Shown: piece by piece, positions 1 through 7,983 of the stretch
How the letters are laid out: each line of letters starts with the position of its first letter
How positions within the stretch are numbered: position 1 is the stretch's first letter
NCBI GenBank assembly: GCA_965613025.1
Contig: CBFDUE010000054.1
Coordinates: 1-16,720, forward strand
Source of the DNA: CAYTXJ01 sp965613025
Lineage (GTDB): Bacteria; Desulfobacterota; DSM-4660; Desulfatiglandales; JALVMZ01
Length of the DNA stretch: 16,720 nucleotides
Direction of reading: 5' to 3'
Notes under the pieces: model-generated
The model's input: the letters and a program-made list of their open reading frames with translations, nothing else
Databases searched by the model: none
Told to the model about the DNA's origin: nothing
Made by a program: the position numbers and the translations under genes

Positions 1-16
1 TGTGTATAAGAGACAG
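1..16. other. Residual Nextera/Tn5 mosaic-end adapter
   Basis: The bases TGTGTATAAGAGACAG are identical to the last 16 bases of the 19-bp Tn5 mosaic end used in Nextera tagmentation libraries. They sit exactly at the contig edge, which is where untrimmed adapter ends up. They introduce a false in-frame TAA at 7-9 that makes the following gene look closed on its left side. This stretch should be trimmed and not read as genome. Confidence 0.95.
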
Positions 17-585
17 TTATAATAGTTTCCATATATCTGGATGATTTTTATGGAAGTCCAGGACTTAAAGTTTTATCCACTAAAAAGAGTAACAATTATA
101 AGTTTTATAAAAAGATAAGAGTCATTAATTTTTTTAATAACTTTTATGAAAAGTTGATCTATAGATATAGATTTCTTTTTGGTGCAAAATGGCTTAAAAA
201 TGTTGAAAGTAGAAGATCATATTTTTTAGCTAATAGGTATGGTAGATTGCTTAAAGGGATAGAAAATAGAAATATATATTCTCGGTTTGAATATGAATTG
301 GGTAAGATGAAGACTTTAATAGATCTTATTGGATCCAATTTATTGGTAATATATATACCGGATGTGGTTCAATTAAATTTTCCTGCATTAAAGGTCTTAA
401 ATAGAAAGATAGATCTTATGTGTAAGAATAGAAAGATAGATTTTATTGATATGACATCTTACTTAGAGAATTCTGGGAATATAAATGAGCTATATCTGCT
501 TCCCTATGACGCACATTTAAGCTATAGAGGCCATTATGTAGTAGCAAAGGTATTATATAATTATATAAGAAAGATGGGATATTAA
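17..585 (+). CDS. SGNH/GDSL-like hydrolase, 5'-truncated
   Basis: This is the C-terminal part of a protein whose reading frame is open to the adapter junction, leaving about 188 residues. A TTG at 154 could be called as a start, but coding sequence continues upstream of it (IIVSIYLDDFYGSPGLKVL from base 19), so that start is spurious. Two features suggest the SGNH fold. A hydrophobic strand ends in Asp-Asp-Phe, where family members often have Asn-Asp. Near the end there is YDAHLSYRGH followed by VVAK, the usual Asp-x-His block with a following Gly and helix. Such proteins act as esterases or acyltransferases, often on extracellular polysaccharide or lipid. The GT2 gene starts 6 bp downstream, so a surface-glycan role is likely. 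The nucleophile Ser block is outside the window, so catalysis cannot be confirmed. Confidence 0.6.
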
Positions 586-591
586 ACATTT

Positions 592-1536
592 ATGGAACAG
601 ATGATTTCCATAGTTATTCCTGTTTATAATGAAAGGCCAAACATTAAACGTCTTTTAGAAAAGACTGTATCTGTAATGAGAAATGGGAGATTTAATTTTG
701 AAATAATCATTGTAGATGACGGAAGTACTGATGGCACAGAAGAATTATTAAGAGATATTAAGAAGGAATATCCTGAACTAAAAGTACTTTTTTTAAGAAG
801 GAATTTTGGCCAAAGTGCTGCTCTTACCGCAGGCTTCAAATATGCAAAAGGTGATATAATTATTACCATGGATGGTGATCTTCAAAATGACCCTTCAGAT
901 ATACCGCTCTTATTAAAGAAGTTAGACGAAGGTTATGATATGGTAAGTGGATGGAGAAAGAATAGAAAAGATCCTTTTCTTAGTAGAAAGCTCCCTTCTA
1001 TAGTGGCAAATTGGCTGATTGGAAGATTGACAGGGGTAAGAGTCCATGACTATGGATGCACTCTTAAGGCCTTTAGAAAGGAGGTATGTAAAAATCTCAC
1101 CCTTTATGGGGAGTTGCATAGATTTATCCCGGTTCTTATAAGCCTATTTGGTGCAAAGATTGGAGAGGTAGTTGTTAAGCATAATGAAAGAAGAGGGGGA
1201 GAGTCAAAATATGGACTAAACAGATCATATAGGGTAATCTTAGATCTAATATTAATGCTATTTTTTAAAAGATTTGCTACCAGACCCCTTCAATTTTTTG
1301 GTCTAAATGGAGGAATACTCTTTTTAATTGGTTTTATTATTGAGCTCTATTTGACCTGGATAAAGCTCTGGCACGGTGAAGATATTGGTGGAAGACCGCT
1401 TCTCTTATTGGGGGTACTATTGATAATTACAGGTATTATTCTATTTGGAATAGGCCTTTTAGCTGAACTGATCATAAGAACTTATTATGAAGCCTCTGAG
1501 CAGGATATATTTATTGTTAGGGAAATATTGGATTGA
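592..1536 (+). CDS. GT2 polyprenyl-phosphate glycosyltransferase (ArnC/DPM1/GtrB type)
   Basis: A GT-A-fold glycosyltransferase of 314 residues, the usual length for this membrane-anchored group. The N-terminus begins ISIVIPVYNE. The nucleotide-binding motif VDDGSTDGT starts at residue 41, and the metal-binding DGDLQ is at 94-98 followed by NDP. Two hydrophobic segments lie at about 235-259 and 270-295, as in ArnC, GtrB and RgtE-like enzymes. The family transfers a sugar from a nucleotide donor to undecaprenyl or dodecaprenyl phosphate on the cytoplasmic face of the inner membrane. The lipid-linked sugar is then used outside by a GT39/GT83 enzyme, and such a gene lies two positions downstream. 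No clear ribosome site precedes the ATG at 592, and ATG 601 is an alternative start. The stop overlaps the next start (TTGA). The sugar cannot be told from sequence. Confidence 0.9.
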   Translation: MEQMISIVIPVYNERPNIKRLLEKTVSVMRNGRFNFEIIIVDDGSTDGTEELLRDIKKEYPELKVLFLRRNFGQSAALTAGFKYAKGDIIITMDGDLQNDPSDIPLLLKKLDEGYDMVSGWRKNRKDPFLSRKLPSIVANWLIGRLTGVRVHDYGCTLKAFRKEVCKNLTLYGELHRFIPVLISLFGAKIGEVVVKHNERRGGESKYGLNRSYRVILDLILMLFFKRFATRPLQFFGLNGGILFLIGFIIELYLTWIKLWHGEDIGGRPLLLLGVLLIITGIILFGIGLLAELIIRTYYEASEQDIFIVREILD

Positions 1537-2438
1537 GGTATAGAGGGCTTTTTAAAAGAATTCAACCACTTCTTAGAATAACTATAAGCTTAATTCTATT
1601 TTTTTTTCTCTTTAAAAGATTAGAAAGGGCCACACTATGGAATTCCTTAATTTCTATATCCTTCTGTATTTGGGCTCTATCCTTCTTAACTTATCTTATA
1701 TCGCAATTCGTAAGCACAATAAGATGGTGGATTATCTCAAAGGAGATGGGCTTTTCTGGTAGATGGTTAGAGTTTGCAATCATCTATTTTAAAGGAATAT
1801 TTTTTAATCTATTTCTTCCAACAAGTATTGGGGGTGATCTCTATAAGATCCATACTATTTCAAAAAAGGACCACAGATTTCAGGCTGTTTTATCCGTCTT
1901 TCAAGACAGATTAATGGGACTTGTTAGTCTCTGCCTTATAGGAATGATATCAGCAAATTTAATGTTATCTAATATACCAGAAAGTCTCTGGATAATATTA
2001 AATACTTTGGCTCTATTATCCTTATTTATCATTATATTCTTAAAGATATACAAAAAGATCTTTCATATACTGGGATTAAAGAATAGAAATCTTAGATTAG
2101 TCACATGGGAAGATACAAGTCTTTTTTTAAATATATTATCTCTATCTTTTTTAATCCAATTAGGTTCCATCCTTTCAGTGGTAATCATTGGAAAGGGCCT
2201 CTTACTAAATATTCCTATAGGATATTATTTTATAGCACTTCCTCTTATAACTCTTCTTACCCTGCTTCCCATTACATTTAATGGGATAGGTATAAGGGAA
2301 TATGCCTTTATCTATCTCTTTGGTCTAAGACGAATATCAGCAGAAGATGCTATGGCTATGTCTCTTCTGTTTTTTTCAGTTCAGATACTTACCGGAATAA
2401 TTGGAGGAATATTATATATCCTCAATCCTGGTGATTAA
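1533..2438 (+). CDS. PF03706 flippase-like integral membrane protein (UPF0104/LPG synthase TM family)
   Basis: A 301-residue, highly hydrophobic protein with about seven or eight predicted membrane spans. The conserved PTSIGGDLYKI around residue 97 and NGIGIREY near residue 250 are typical of the PF03706/TIGR00374 family. Family members include the membrane part of lysylphosphatidylglycerol synthase and many uncharacterised flippase-like proteins found beside glycosyltransferases. The start is a TTG at 1533 that overlaps the preceding TGA by four bases, suggesting translational coupling to the GT2 gene. Its position between a polyprenyl-phosphate glycosyltransferase and an ArnT-like enzyme suggests it moves the lipid-linked sugar, or another lipid intermediate, across the inner membrane. 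That role is inferred from context. There is no soluble synthase domain, so it is not MprF. Confidence 0.85.
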   Translation: MRYRGLFKRIQPLLRITISLILFFFLFKRLERATLWNSLISISFCIWALSFLTYLISQFVSTIRWWIISKEMGFSGRWLEFAIIYFKGIFFNLFLPTSIGGDLYKIHTISKKDHRFQAVLSVFQDRLMGLVSLCLIGMISANLMLSNIPESLWIILNTLALLSLFIIIFLKIYKKIFHILGLKNRNLRLVTWEDTSLFLNILSLSFLIQLGSILSVVIIGKGLLLNIPIGYYFIALPLITLLTLLPITFNGIGIREYAFIYLFGLRRISAEDAMAMSLLFFSVQILTGIIGGILYILNPGD

Positions 2439-2444
2439 AAAGAT

Positions 2445-3944
2445 ATGACCATATCGGATAAGTGGGAGAGAAGAGCATATATCCTGTGGATAGTTGTAAG
2501 TATCTGGAGGATTGCTTTTGTATTTTTGTCCCCCCTTGATCTTGCACCTGATGAGGCATATTATTGGGAGTGGTCAAGAAGGCCTGATATAGGTTATCTA
2601 AGCAAACCACCCCTTGTAAGTTGGACTATATGGCTATTTACCTTGATTTTCGGGCATAGTGAATGGTCTATAAGACTTCCTGCAGCGCTGCTGATCAGTT
2701 TTAGTCAACTGTTTGTATATCTTACCGCAAAGAGATTTTATAATGAAAAGATAGGGTTTTATGCATCCTTAATATTCTCTCTTAATCCTGGCTCATGCAT
2801 AATGGGATATATAATGACAATTGATCCTCTTTTAATGTTTTTTTGGACGCTCAGTCTTTATACATTCTATTTAGCTATGGAAAAGCGCTCAATTAAGTAT
2901 TGGATATCTTTTATTATATCCTTAGGAGGGGGATTACTTAGTAAACAGACAATGTCTTCATTTCTAATACTTGCACCTATTTTTGTATTGATAAAAGAGG
3001 GTTTTTCAAAAAGATCTTTCTTCTCTCTACTATCCATATGGGCTTCAATCCTATTTCTAATTCCACCCCTTATCTGGAATATTAAGAATGGATTTCCCAC
3101 TCTTTACCATACATTGCACCACTTTGAGGGTTCATCGCAAGGATTCAGTTTGTATCTGAGATATTTTTTAAATCTCTTAGGTGCTGAGGCACTTATTATT
3201 TCCCCCTTAATATTCATCTTAATCCTTTATATCTCAATTGCCTCAATAATTGGATTTAGGGATCTTAAGATTCAAGAAAAGTATCTGGTAATATTTGGTC
3301 CATTCCCGCTCTTAGGGGTCATTCTGTTAAGTCTAAAACAGAATGTCTATCCTAATTGGCCTGCTCCATTTTTTGTATCTTGTATAATTTTGCTAACTGC
3401 ATCTGGAATAGGAAAAGATATTAAAAGATTTTTTTACCCCTCTGTAATTATATCTGTGGCTTTTTCTATCTTTACTTACTCTCTACCCTTTATACTTCCA
3501 TATACTTCTTTAGATGGAACCTATAAGGATCCTTTAAGAAGAGTAAAGGGCTGGAAGACAACAGGCATACTTATTCAAAGTATAATAGATAAAACCTTCC
3601 ATGGTGACAGTCCATTTATTATAGTCTCAAATAGCAGGCAGATAACCAGTGAACTGGCCTTTTATCTTTCAGGGAGGCCAGAGGTCTACCATTTCCCTCC
3701 TCCGAAATTGTGTGGGTCCTCTCAATATGAATATTGGAATCCTCCACCTGTCTCTATTCATCCTGATGCTCTAATAATAATAGATAAAAAGAGTTCCATT
3801 TCACAACGTCTTAGAGAATCTTTTAATGAGATAAGGTGGTTAAGATATTTAGATACCCCGGTTGGCAGAAGAGGAGTAAGAAGATTTAAGATTTTTTTGG
3901 GAAGATATCTTAAGGGCTGGCCAAATTTATATAAAGTCAGTTAG
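2445..3944 (+). CDS. GT39/GT83 glycosyltransferase, ArnT/PMT-like
   Basis: A 499-residue multi-pass membrane glycosyltransferase. The first periplasmic loop carries PDEAYYWEW with the acidic pair D36-E37, followed by GYLSKPPLVSW (K54-P55-P56), the hallmark of ArnT/PMT_2 enzymes. About 10-12 hydrophobic segments follow, and a soluble region occupies roughly the last 120 residues. These proteins use polyprenyl-phosphate sugars on the periplasmic side and glycosylate lipid A phosphate or sugar groups, or sometimes protein. The two genes upstream could make and flip the donor, and a PAP2 phosphatase follows after 2 bp. This resembles the lipid A remodelling sets of Francisella (FlmF/FlmK with LpxE/LpxF) and Rhizobium (RgtE/RgtF with LpxE/LpxF). 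Sugar and acceptor are not deducible. ATG 2445 is preceded only by a weak A-rich GA stretch. Confidence 0.88.
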   Translation: MTISDKWERRAYILWIVVSIWRIAFVFLSPLDLAPDEAYYWEWSRRPDIGYLSKPPLVSWTIWLFTLIFGHSEWSIRLPAALLISFSQLFVYLTAKRFYNEKIGFYASLIFSLNPGSCIMGYIMTIDPLLMFFWTLSLYTFYLAMEKRSIKYWISFIISLGGGLLSKQTMSSFLILAPIFVLIKEGFSKRSFFSLLSIWASILFLIPPLIWNIKNGFPTLYHTLHHFEGSSQGFSLYLRYFLNLLGAEALIISPLIFILILYISIASIIGFRDLKIQEKYLVIFGPFPLLGVILLSLKQNVYPNWPAPFFVSCIILLTASGIGKDIKRFFYPSVIISVAFSIFTYSLPFILPYTSLDGTYKDPLRRVKGWKTTGILIQSIIDKTFHGDSPFIIVSNSRQITSELAFYLSGRPEVYHFPPPKLCGSSQYEYWNPPPVSIHPDALIIIDKKSSISQRLRESFNEIRWLRYLDTPVGRRGVRRFKIFLGRYLKGWPNLYKVS

Positions 3945-3946
3945 AA

Positions 3947-4621
3947 ATGCTAAGAAAGATAGATAAAGAATGTATCTATACAATCTCTATTTTAATTTTA
4001 TCTTTTTTGATATTTAAGCTTTCAGATATAGATATATGGTTTAGCCTTAAATTCTATTCAAGATCAGATGGATGGATATATGGTAATCTTTTAATTTTTG
4101 ATATCTTATATAAGTATGGGAATATACCTGGACTCTTACTTGGATTAATCTCCTTTATCATATTTTTTTTAGGGTTATTCTTTAAAAGATTTATTAAGTA
4201 CAGAAAGATAGCTATGTTTTTAGTTTTAATGCTTATTATTGTTCCTGGTATATTGGTTCCCACAATTAAGGATCTGTATGGAAGACCAAGACCAATTCAG
4301 ATATCAAAATTTGGTGGTAAATATGAATATGTATCTATTTTTAAAGGATCTAACCCCAAAAGAGGCAGATCCTTCCCCTCTGGACATGCAGCCATTGGTT
4401 TTTATCTTATATCTCCCTTTTTCTTTTTAAGATATACCTCCAAAAGAAATGCCATATTTGTACTTTTTATAGGTCTTTTGTATGGGATAATTATAGGTAT
4501 AGCCCGTATAGCTCAAGGTGGGCATTTTTTAAGTGATATAGTATTTTCAGGGCTTATTTTGTATTCCATTGGATTGATATTATCAAAGATTTTTAAATTT
4601 CACATCCAGGTCTATGTTTAA
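3947..4621 (+). CDS. PAP2-family membrane phosphatase (LpxE/LpxF or Und-PP phosphatase-like)
   Basis: A 224-residue phosphatidic-acid-phosphatase type 2 protein with about six membrane helices. All three active-site motifs are visible. Motif 1 is KDLYGRPRP (K108-x6-R115-P116). Motif 2 is PSGH at 144-147, with H147 the expected proton donor. Motif 3 is R187-x5-H193-x3-D197, with H193 the expected nucleophile. The Ser that usually precedes the Arg of motif 3 is Ala here. Family members remove phosphate from lipid A, undecaprenyl pyrophosphate or phospholipids at the outer face of the inner membrane. Position between an ArnT-like transferase and an O-antigen ligase favours a lipid A or polyprenyl-pyrophosphate substrate, but the sequence alone does not decide between them. 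It starts 2 bp after the preceding stop and overlaps the next gene by 8 bp. Confidence 0.88.
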   Translation: MLRKIDKECIYTISILILSFLIFKLSDIDIWFSLKFYSRSDGWIYGNLLIFDILYKYGNIPGLLLGLISFIIFFLGLFFKRFIKYRKIAMFLVLMLIIVPGILVPTIKDLYGRPRPIQISKFGGKYEYVSIFKGSNPKRGRSFPSGHAAIGFYLISPFFFLRYTSKRNAIFVLFIGLLYGIIIGIARIAQGGHFLSDIVFSGLILYSIGLILSKIFKFHIQVYV

Positions 4622-5819
4622 TATAACACCCGTTGATAATATCTCTTTAATTCTACTTATAATTCTCTTTTTTGTAATGCCTTTTGGCACATCCCCTTAT
4701 ACTATAACTGGCCTACTTCTACTCACTTTCTGGATATTTTCAGGAAGATTTTGGAAGTACAGGCAATGTATATATAAAAGTTCTTGGTTTTATCCTATAT
4801 CTGTCTACATATTGCTTACAATATCTGGAATTTTGTGGAGCAGCGATCCCTCAGGTTTAGGAATAAAGTTTTTGAAAAAGACTCACTATTGGCTATATAG
4901 TGCTATAATAACATATCTATTATTTATCTTTAAGGATAAGATGGAATATGTATTTAAGGCCCTTTTATTAGGGCTTTTTGTAAACTTTATTGTGGCACTT
5001 CTTCAAATAATTCATCTTTTTCCTATCTTTTCAAGATGGGGTATGACAAGGTATACCGGGTTTTATGGAGGATATAATACATTGCCACTTCTGCTTTCAT
5101 TGGGAGCAGGGATGTCCTCTTTTTATCTTAGAGGTGTTCAAGATAAGAAAGATAAGATTATATATGGAATCTTATTAATATCATTTATTTGTCATATTAT
5201 TCTTATTGAAAGCAGAGGGGGATATATTACATTTCTATCTATCTTACCCTTTATAATATATAACATGCCTTTTAAAAGATTCTCTTTAAAGCTCTTATTG
5301 ATCATAATATGTCTTTTGCTTTTTTCGATCTCTCCTATATCCAGAAACCGAATAAATCAGACTGCAGAGGCATTTAAAGATTATTTAAGACTTCCTGAAG
5401 ATATAAGATGGGGTAAGGTCTATTATGCCCCGCTTGATAGAGTATATATGTGGAGATGGGCATTGGAACTCTTTAAGGAGAACCCCTTTTTAGGGGTTGG
5501 AACCGGAGGATATTCTAAGGCAATAGTGAAAGCAGGTGGTAAGATACCAGTTGCACATCCCCATAATAATATTCTATACATGGCATCCTGTTATGGAATA
5601 GTAGGGATCTTTGTATATTTTTGGATTATGGGATTAATGTTTTTAAGATCTGTCAACCACTTAGATGATGCTATAGGAGCCTTTATCTTCTGCTCATCTC
5701 TTGTTATATTCTTTGGTGGGCTTACAGATACCCCCATATTAAATTCAGGGGGGCTAATATTACTATCTTTAACTATGGGTTTAACCTCTTTTTATGATCC
5801 TATACAGATATCTGATTAG
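4614..5819 (+). CDS. O-antigen ligase/polymerase family membrane protein (WaaL/Wzy-like)
   Basis: A 401-residue protein with about 10-12 membrane helices and one large periplasmic loop at roughly residues 235-320. The loop holds NPFLGVGTGGYSKA followed by VAHPHNNILYM (H315-P316-H317-N318), the signature of the O-antigen ligase domain (PF04932). WaaL joins polysaccharide from undecaprenyl pyrophosphate to the lipid A core at the periplasmic face. Wzy and some protein O-glycosylases share the same fold and motif, so ligase against polymerase is not settled. Its neighbours, a PAP2 phosphatase upstream and LptF/LptG downstream, favour an LPS ligase. It overlaps the preceding gene by 8 bp and the following lptF by 26 bp, which suggests coupled translation. 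Confidence 0.85.
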   Translation: MFNITPVDNISLILLIILFFVMPFGTSPYTITGLLLLTFWIFSGRFWKYRQCIYKSSWFYPISVYILLTISGILWSSDPSGLGIKFLKKTHYWLYSAIITYLLFIFKDKMEYVFKALLLGLFVNFIVALLQIIHLFPIFSRWGMTRYTGFYGGYNTLPLLLSLGAGMSSFYLRGVQDKKDKIIYGILLISFICHIILIESRGGYITFLSILPFIIYNMPFKRFSLKLLLIIICLLLFSISPISRNRINQTAEAFKDYLRLPEDIRWGKVYYAPLDRVYMWRWALELFKENPFLGVGTGGYSKAIVKAGGKIPVAHPHNNILYMASCYGIVGIFVYFWIMGLMFLRSVNHLDDAIGAFIFCSSLVIFFGGLTDTPILNSGGLILLSLTMGLTSFYDPIQISD

Positions 5820-6885
5820 AGAATTATTGTTAGCCTTTTTGTTGTGCCTTTCTATCTCTGTGCTAATCTTTTGGACTATAAATATGTTATCAGTTACTGA
5901 AGTAGTTCTTAAAAATAGGGGAGATATCTACTATCTTGGTAAATTCTCTATATATATTTTACCATCCATTTTAAGGATTGTCTGGCCCGGGATTACACTT
6001 CTTTCAATGTTGATTATACTTAATAGAATTACAGCTGAAAATGAAACAGTTGCTTTTTATTGTGCTGGCATTGGCCCCAATCTTCTTATAAGGCCTGTCT
6101 TAATTGTATCATTTCTTTTGGCCTTCCTATCTTTTTTAATTGGTCTTTATGGAAGACCATGGGGAAAGAGACATTTTAAAGACGGGCTGTTTAATTTGGT
6201 AAATAGCAAGATAGATTTTTTGTTACATGAAAAGACATTTTTAATTCCCTTTTCCAATATCACGTTTTATATAGATTCTTATGACCCTAAAAGGGGCATT
6301 ATGAAGGAGGTATTTATATATGATGAAAGAGATCCTTTTCTTTCTCAAACCATAGTTGCTCAAAGAGGTTCAATTAACAAAATTCCACATATTAGATTGA
6401 CATCTATTAATCTTGAATCTGGGAATATATATATAACAGATCAAAGACAACAGAGTATAAAAATAATGAAATTCAAAAGATATATTTTAAATCTCTCTTT
6501 ATCAGATATGGTAAAGGAGGTGAGAGAGAGGGAAGTAGGCCCAGATGAATTGACATTAAAAGAGCTTTTAGCTCTTTTAAAAAAGATTAAAGAGAAAAAT
6601 TCCTTATATTATGAATCTCTGATAGAGTTAAATGAAAAGTTTTCCATGCCTATTTGCGTATTTTTTATGGGACTAATTTCACTTCCGCTTGGTATTATGA
6701 GGATGCAAAAACAGGGAAGTAGTGGAATGATTATCGGAGTAGGAATCTTTATTATATACTATATTGGAAATTTTGGTCTAAAAAGCCTTTCAGAGACTGG
6801 AGCTATTACACCTGCCATCGGCACTTGGATAATACCCCTACTACTTTTATTTACATTCTTTTACTTAAATAAAATGGTTAAGTAG
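5794..6885 (+). CDS. lptF: LPS export ABC transporter permease LptF
   Basis: A 363-residue YjgP/YjgQ-family permease. The N-terminus ILYRYLIRELLLAF is the typical LptF opening, which supports ATG 5794 even though it lies 26 bp inside the preceding gene. The layout is three N-terminal membrane helices (to about residue 120), a periplasmic beta-jellyroll domain (about 130-270) and three C-terminal helices. Paired with LptG and the ATPase LptB, it extracts LPS from the outer leaflet of the inner membrane and passes it to LptC and LptA. The next gene is the partner lptG, 4 bp downstream. No lptB, lptC or lptA lies in the window, so they must be elsewhere. A perfect 11-bp inverted repeat with a 3-nt loop lies inside the coding region at 6556-6580. 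Confidence 0.92.
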   Translation: MILYRYLIRELLLAFLLCLSISVLIFWTINMLSVTEVVLKNRGDIYYLGKFSIYILPSILRIVWPGITLLSMLIILNRITAENETVAFYCAGIGPNLLIRPVLIVSFLLAFLSFLIGLYGRPWGKRHFKDGLFNLVNSKIDFLLHEKTFLIPFSNITFYIDSYDPKRGIMKEVFIYDERDPFLSQTIVAQRGSINKIPHIRLTSINLESGNIYITDQRQQSIKIMKFKRYILNLSLSDMVKEVREREVGPDELTLKELLALLKKIKEKNSLYYESLIELNEKFSMPICVFFMGLISLPLGIMRMQKQGSSGMIIGVGIFIIYYIGNFGLKSLSETGAITPAIGTWIIPLLLLFTFFYLNKMVK

Positions 6886-6889
6886 TATT

Positions 6890-7963
6890 ATGAAGATACT
6901 TTTTAGGTATATCTTTTTTGAACAATTGAAATCCTTTATTATAATTCTCCTTCTGATATTAATTATCTATCTGGGATTTGATATAATCTTTAGGGTTGAT
7001 AATTTCATAGAGGCCAGGACAGGGTTATGGGACTCTCTTTTATATTTTTTTTATAAGATCCCCTATATTATTTACCAGATCATACCTCCTGCCTTAATTC
7101 TATCGTCCATATATGTTGTGACAAATATGAAAAGAAACAGAGAGCTTATAATTCTAAAAGCAGGAGGTATAGATATACGAAAGATCTTGATACCGTTTAT
7201 AATTTGGGGAACTATCATATCCCTATTTCTATTCATATTTTTAGATTCCATATTACCTGTCTGTTCAAGGAATTTTTATAATATCTGGTATATAAAAGTA
7301 GAAAAAAGGGGGCCATACAGGGTAAATAGACTTAACAGGATATGGTATAGAGTAGGAGACCGCATATTTTATATACCTTATCTGGATATAATAAATAAAA
7401 AGATAATAAGCCCTTCCATATTCTATTTAAATAATTCTTTTAAACTTATAAAAAAGATAAGTGCAAAGGAGGCAAGGTGGGTTAATAATAAGTGGATACT
7501 ATATGATGTCATCTCAGTAAAATTTTTGAAAGATAGGCCTACTTTTAAGCGGTTCAATAGATTAGATATGGATCTTCAAAGAACGCCCACTGATTTTCTC
7601 TTACTGGATAGGAAGAGTGAAGAGATGAGTCTCTTTGAATTAAGGAATATAATTAACGAGCTGGACAGAGTTGGAATTAATGTTACAAGATATAAAGTAG
7701 ATTTTTATTATAAGATCTCTTATATCTTTATGCCTATTATCATAATTGTGCTTGGAGCCATAACATCTTTGAAGATTAAAAATATGAATATACTGTTTTC
7801 TCAATTAGTAGGTATTATGATTATCTTTTTTTATGCCCTCTCTTTTATGTATTGTAGGTCATTATCCATATCTGAGATCTTACCTCCTCTTATATCTGCA
7901 TGGATTCCCTCTTTTCTATCCCTATCTTTTTTAATATATTTAATTACAGATTTAGCATTATAG
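6890..7963 (+). CDS. lptG: LPS export ABC transporter permease LptG
   Basis: A second YjgP/YjgQ-family permease of 357 residues, four bases after lptF. The N-terminus KILFRYIFFEQLKSF followed by a hydrophobic helix ending YLGFDIIFRVDNF matches the LptG type, in which TM1 ends near an Asp and a short amphipathic stretch. Three N-terminal helices, a periplasmic domain at about 125-265 and three C-terminal helices are visible. It forms the heterodimeric membrane part of the LptB2FG exporter with the preceding gene. Assigning F and G rests on gene order and N-terminal pattern; the two proteins are paralogues, and swapping the names would be the main possible error. Confidence 0.88.
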   Translation: MKILFRYIFFEQLKSFIIILLLILIIYLGFDIIFRVDNFIEARTGLWDSLLYFFYKIPYIIYQIIPPALILSSIYVVTNMKRNRELIILKAGGIDIRKILIPFIIWGTIISLFLFIFLDSILPVCSRNFYNIWYIKVEKRGPYRVNRLNRIWYRVGDRIFYIPYLDIINKKIISPSIFYLNNSFKLIKKISAKEARWVNNKWILYDVISVKFLKDRPTFKRFNRLDMDLQRTPTDFLLLDRKSEEMSLFELRNIINELDRVGINVTRYKVDFYYKISYIFMPIIIIVLGAITSLKIKNMNILFSQLVGIMIIFFYALSFMYCRSLSISEILPPLISAWIPSFLSLSFLIYLITDLAL

Positions 7964-7983
7964 ATTAGATTTAAATTAAATCC

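Noticed and set aside
154..585. A complete 143-residue gene starting at TTG 154
   Set aside because: Coding sequence with sensible SGNH-like content continues in frame upstream to base 17, and the only upstream stop is inside the adapter. The gene is truncated, not short.
4956..4980. Hairpin GGCCCT/AGGGC followed by TTTTT, resembling an intrinsic terminator
   Set aside because: It lies in the middle of the intact O-antigen-ligase-type gene, the stem is short with a G-T pair, and terminating there would truncate an otherwise complete protein.
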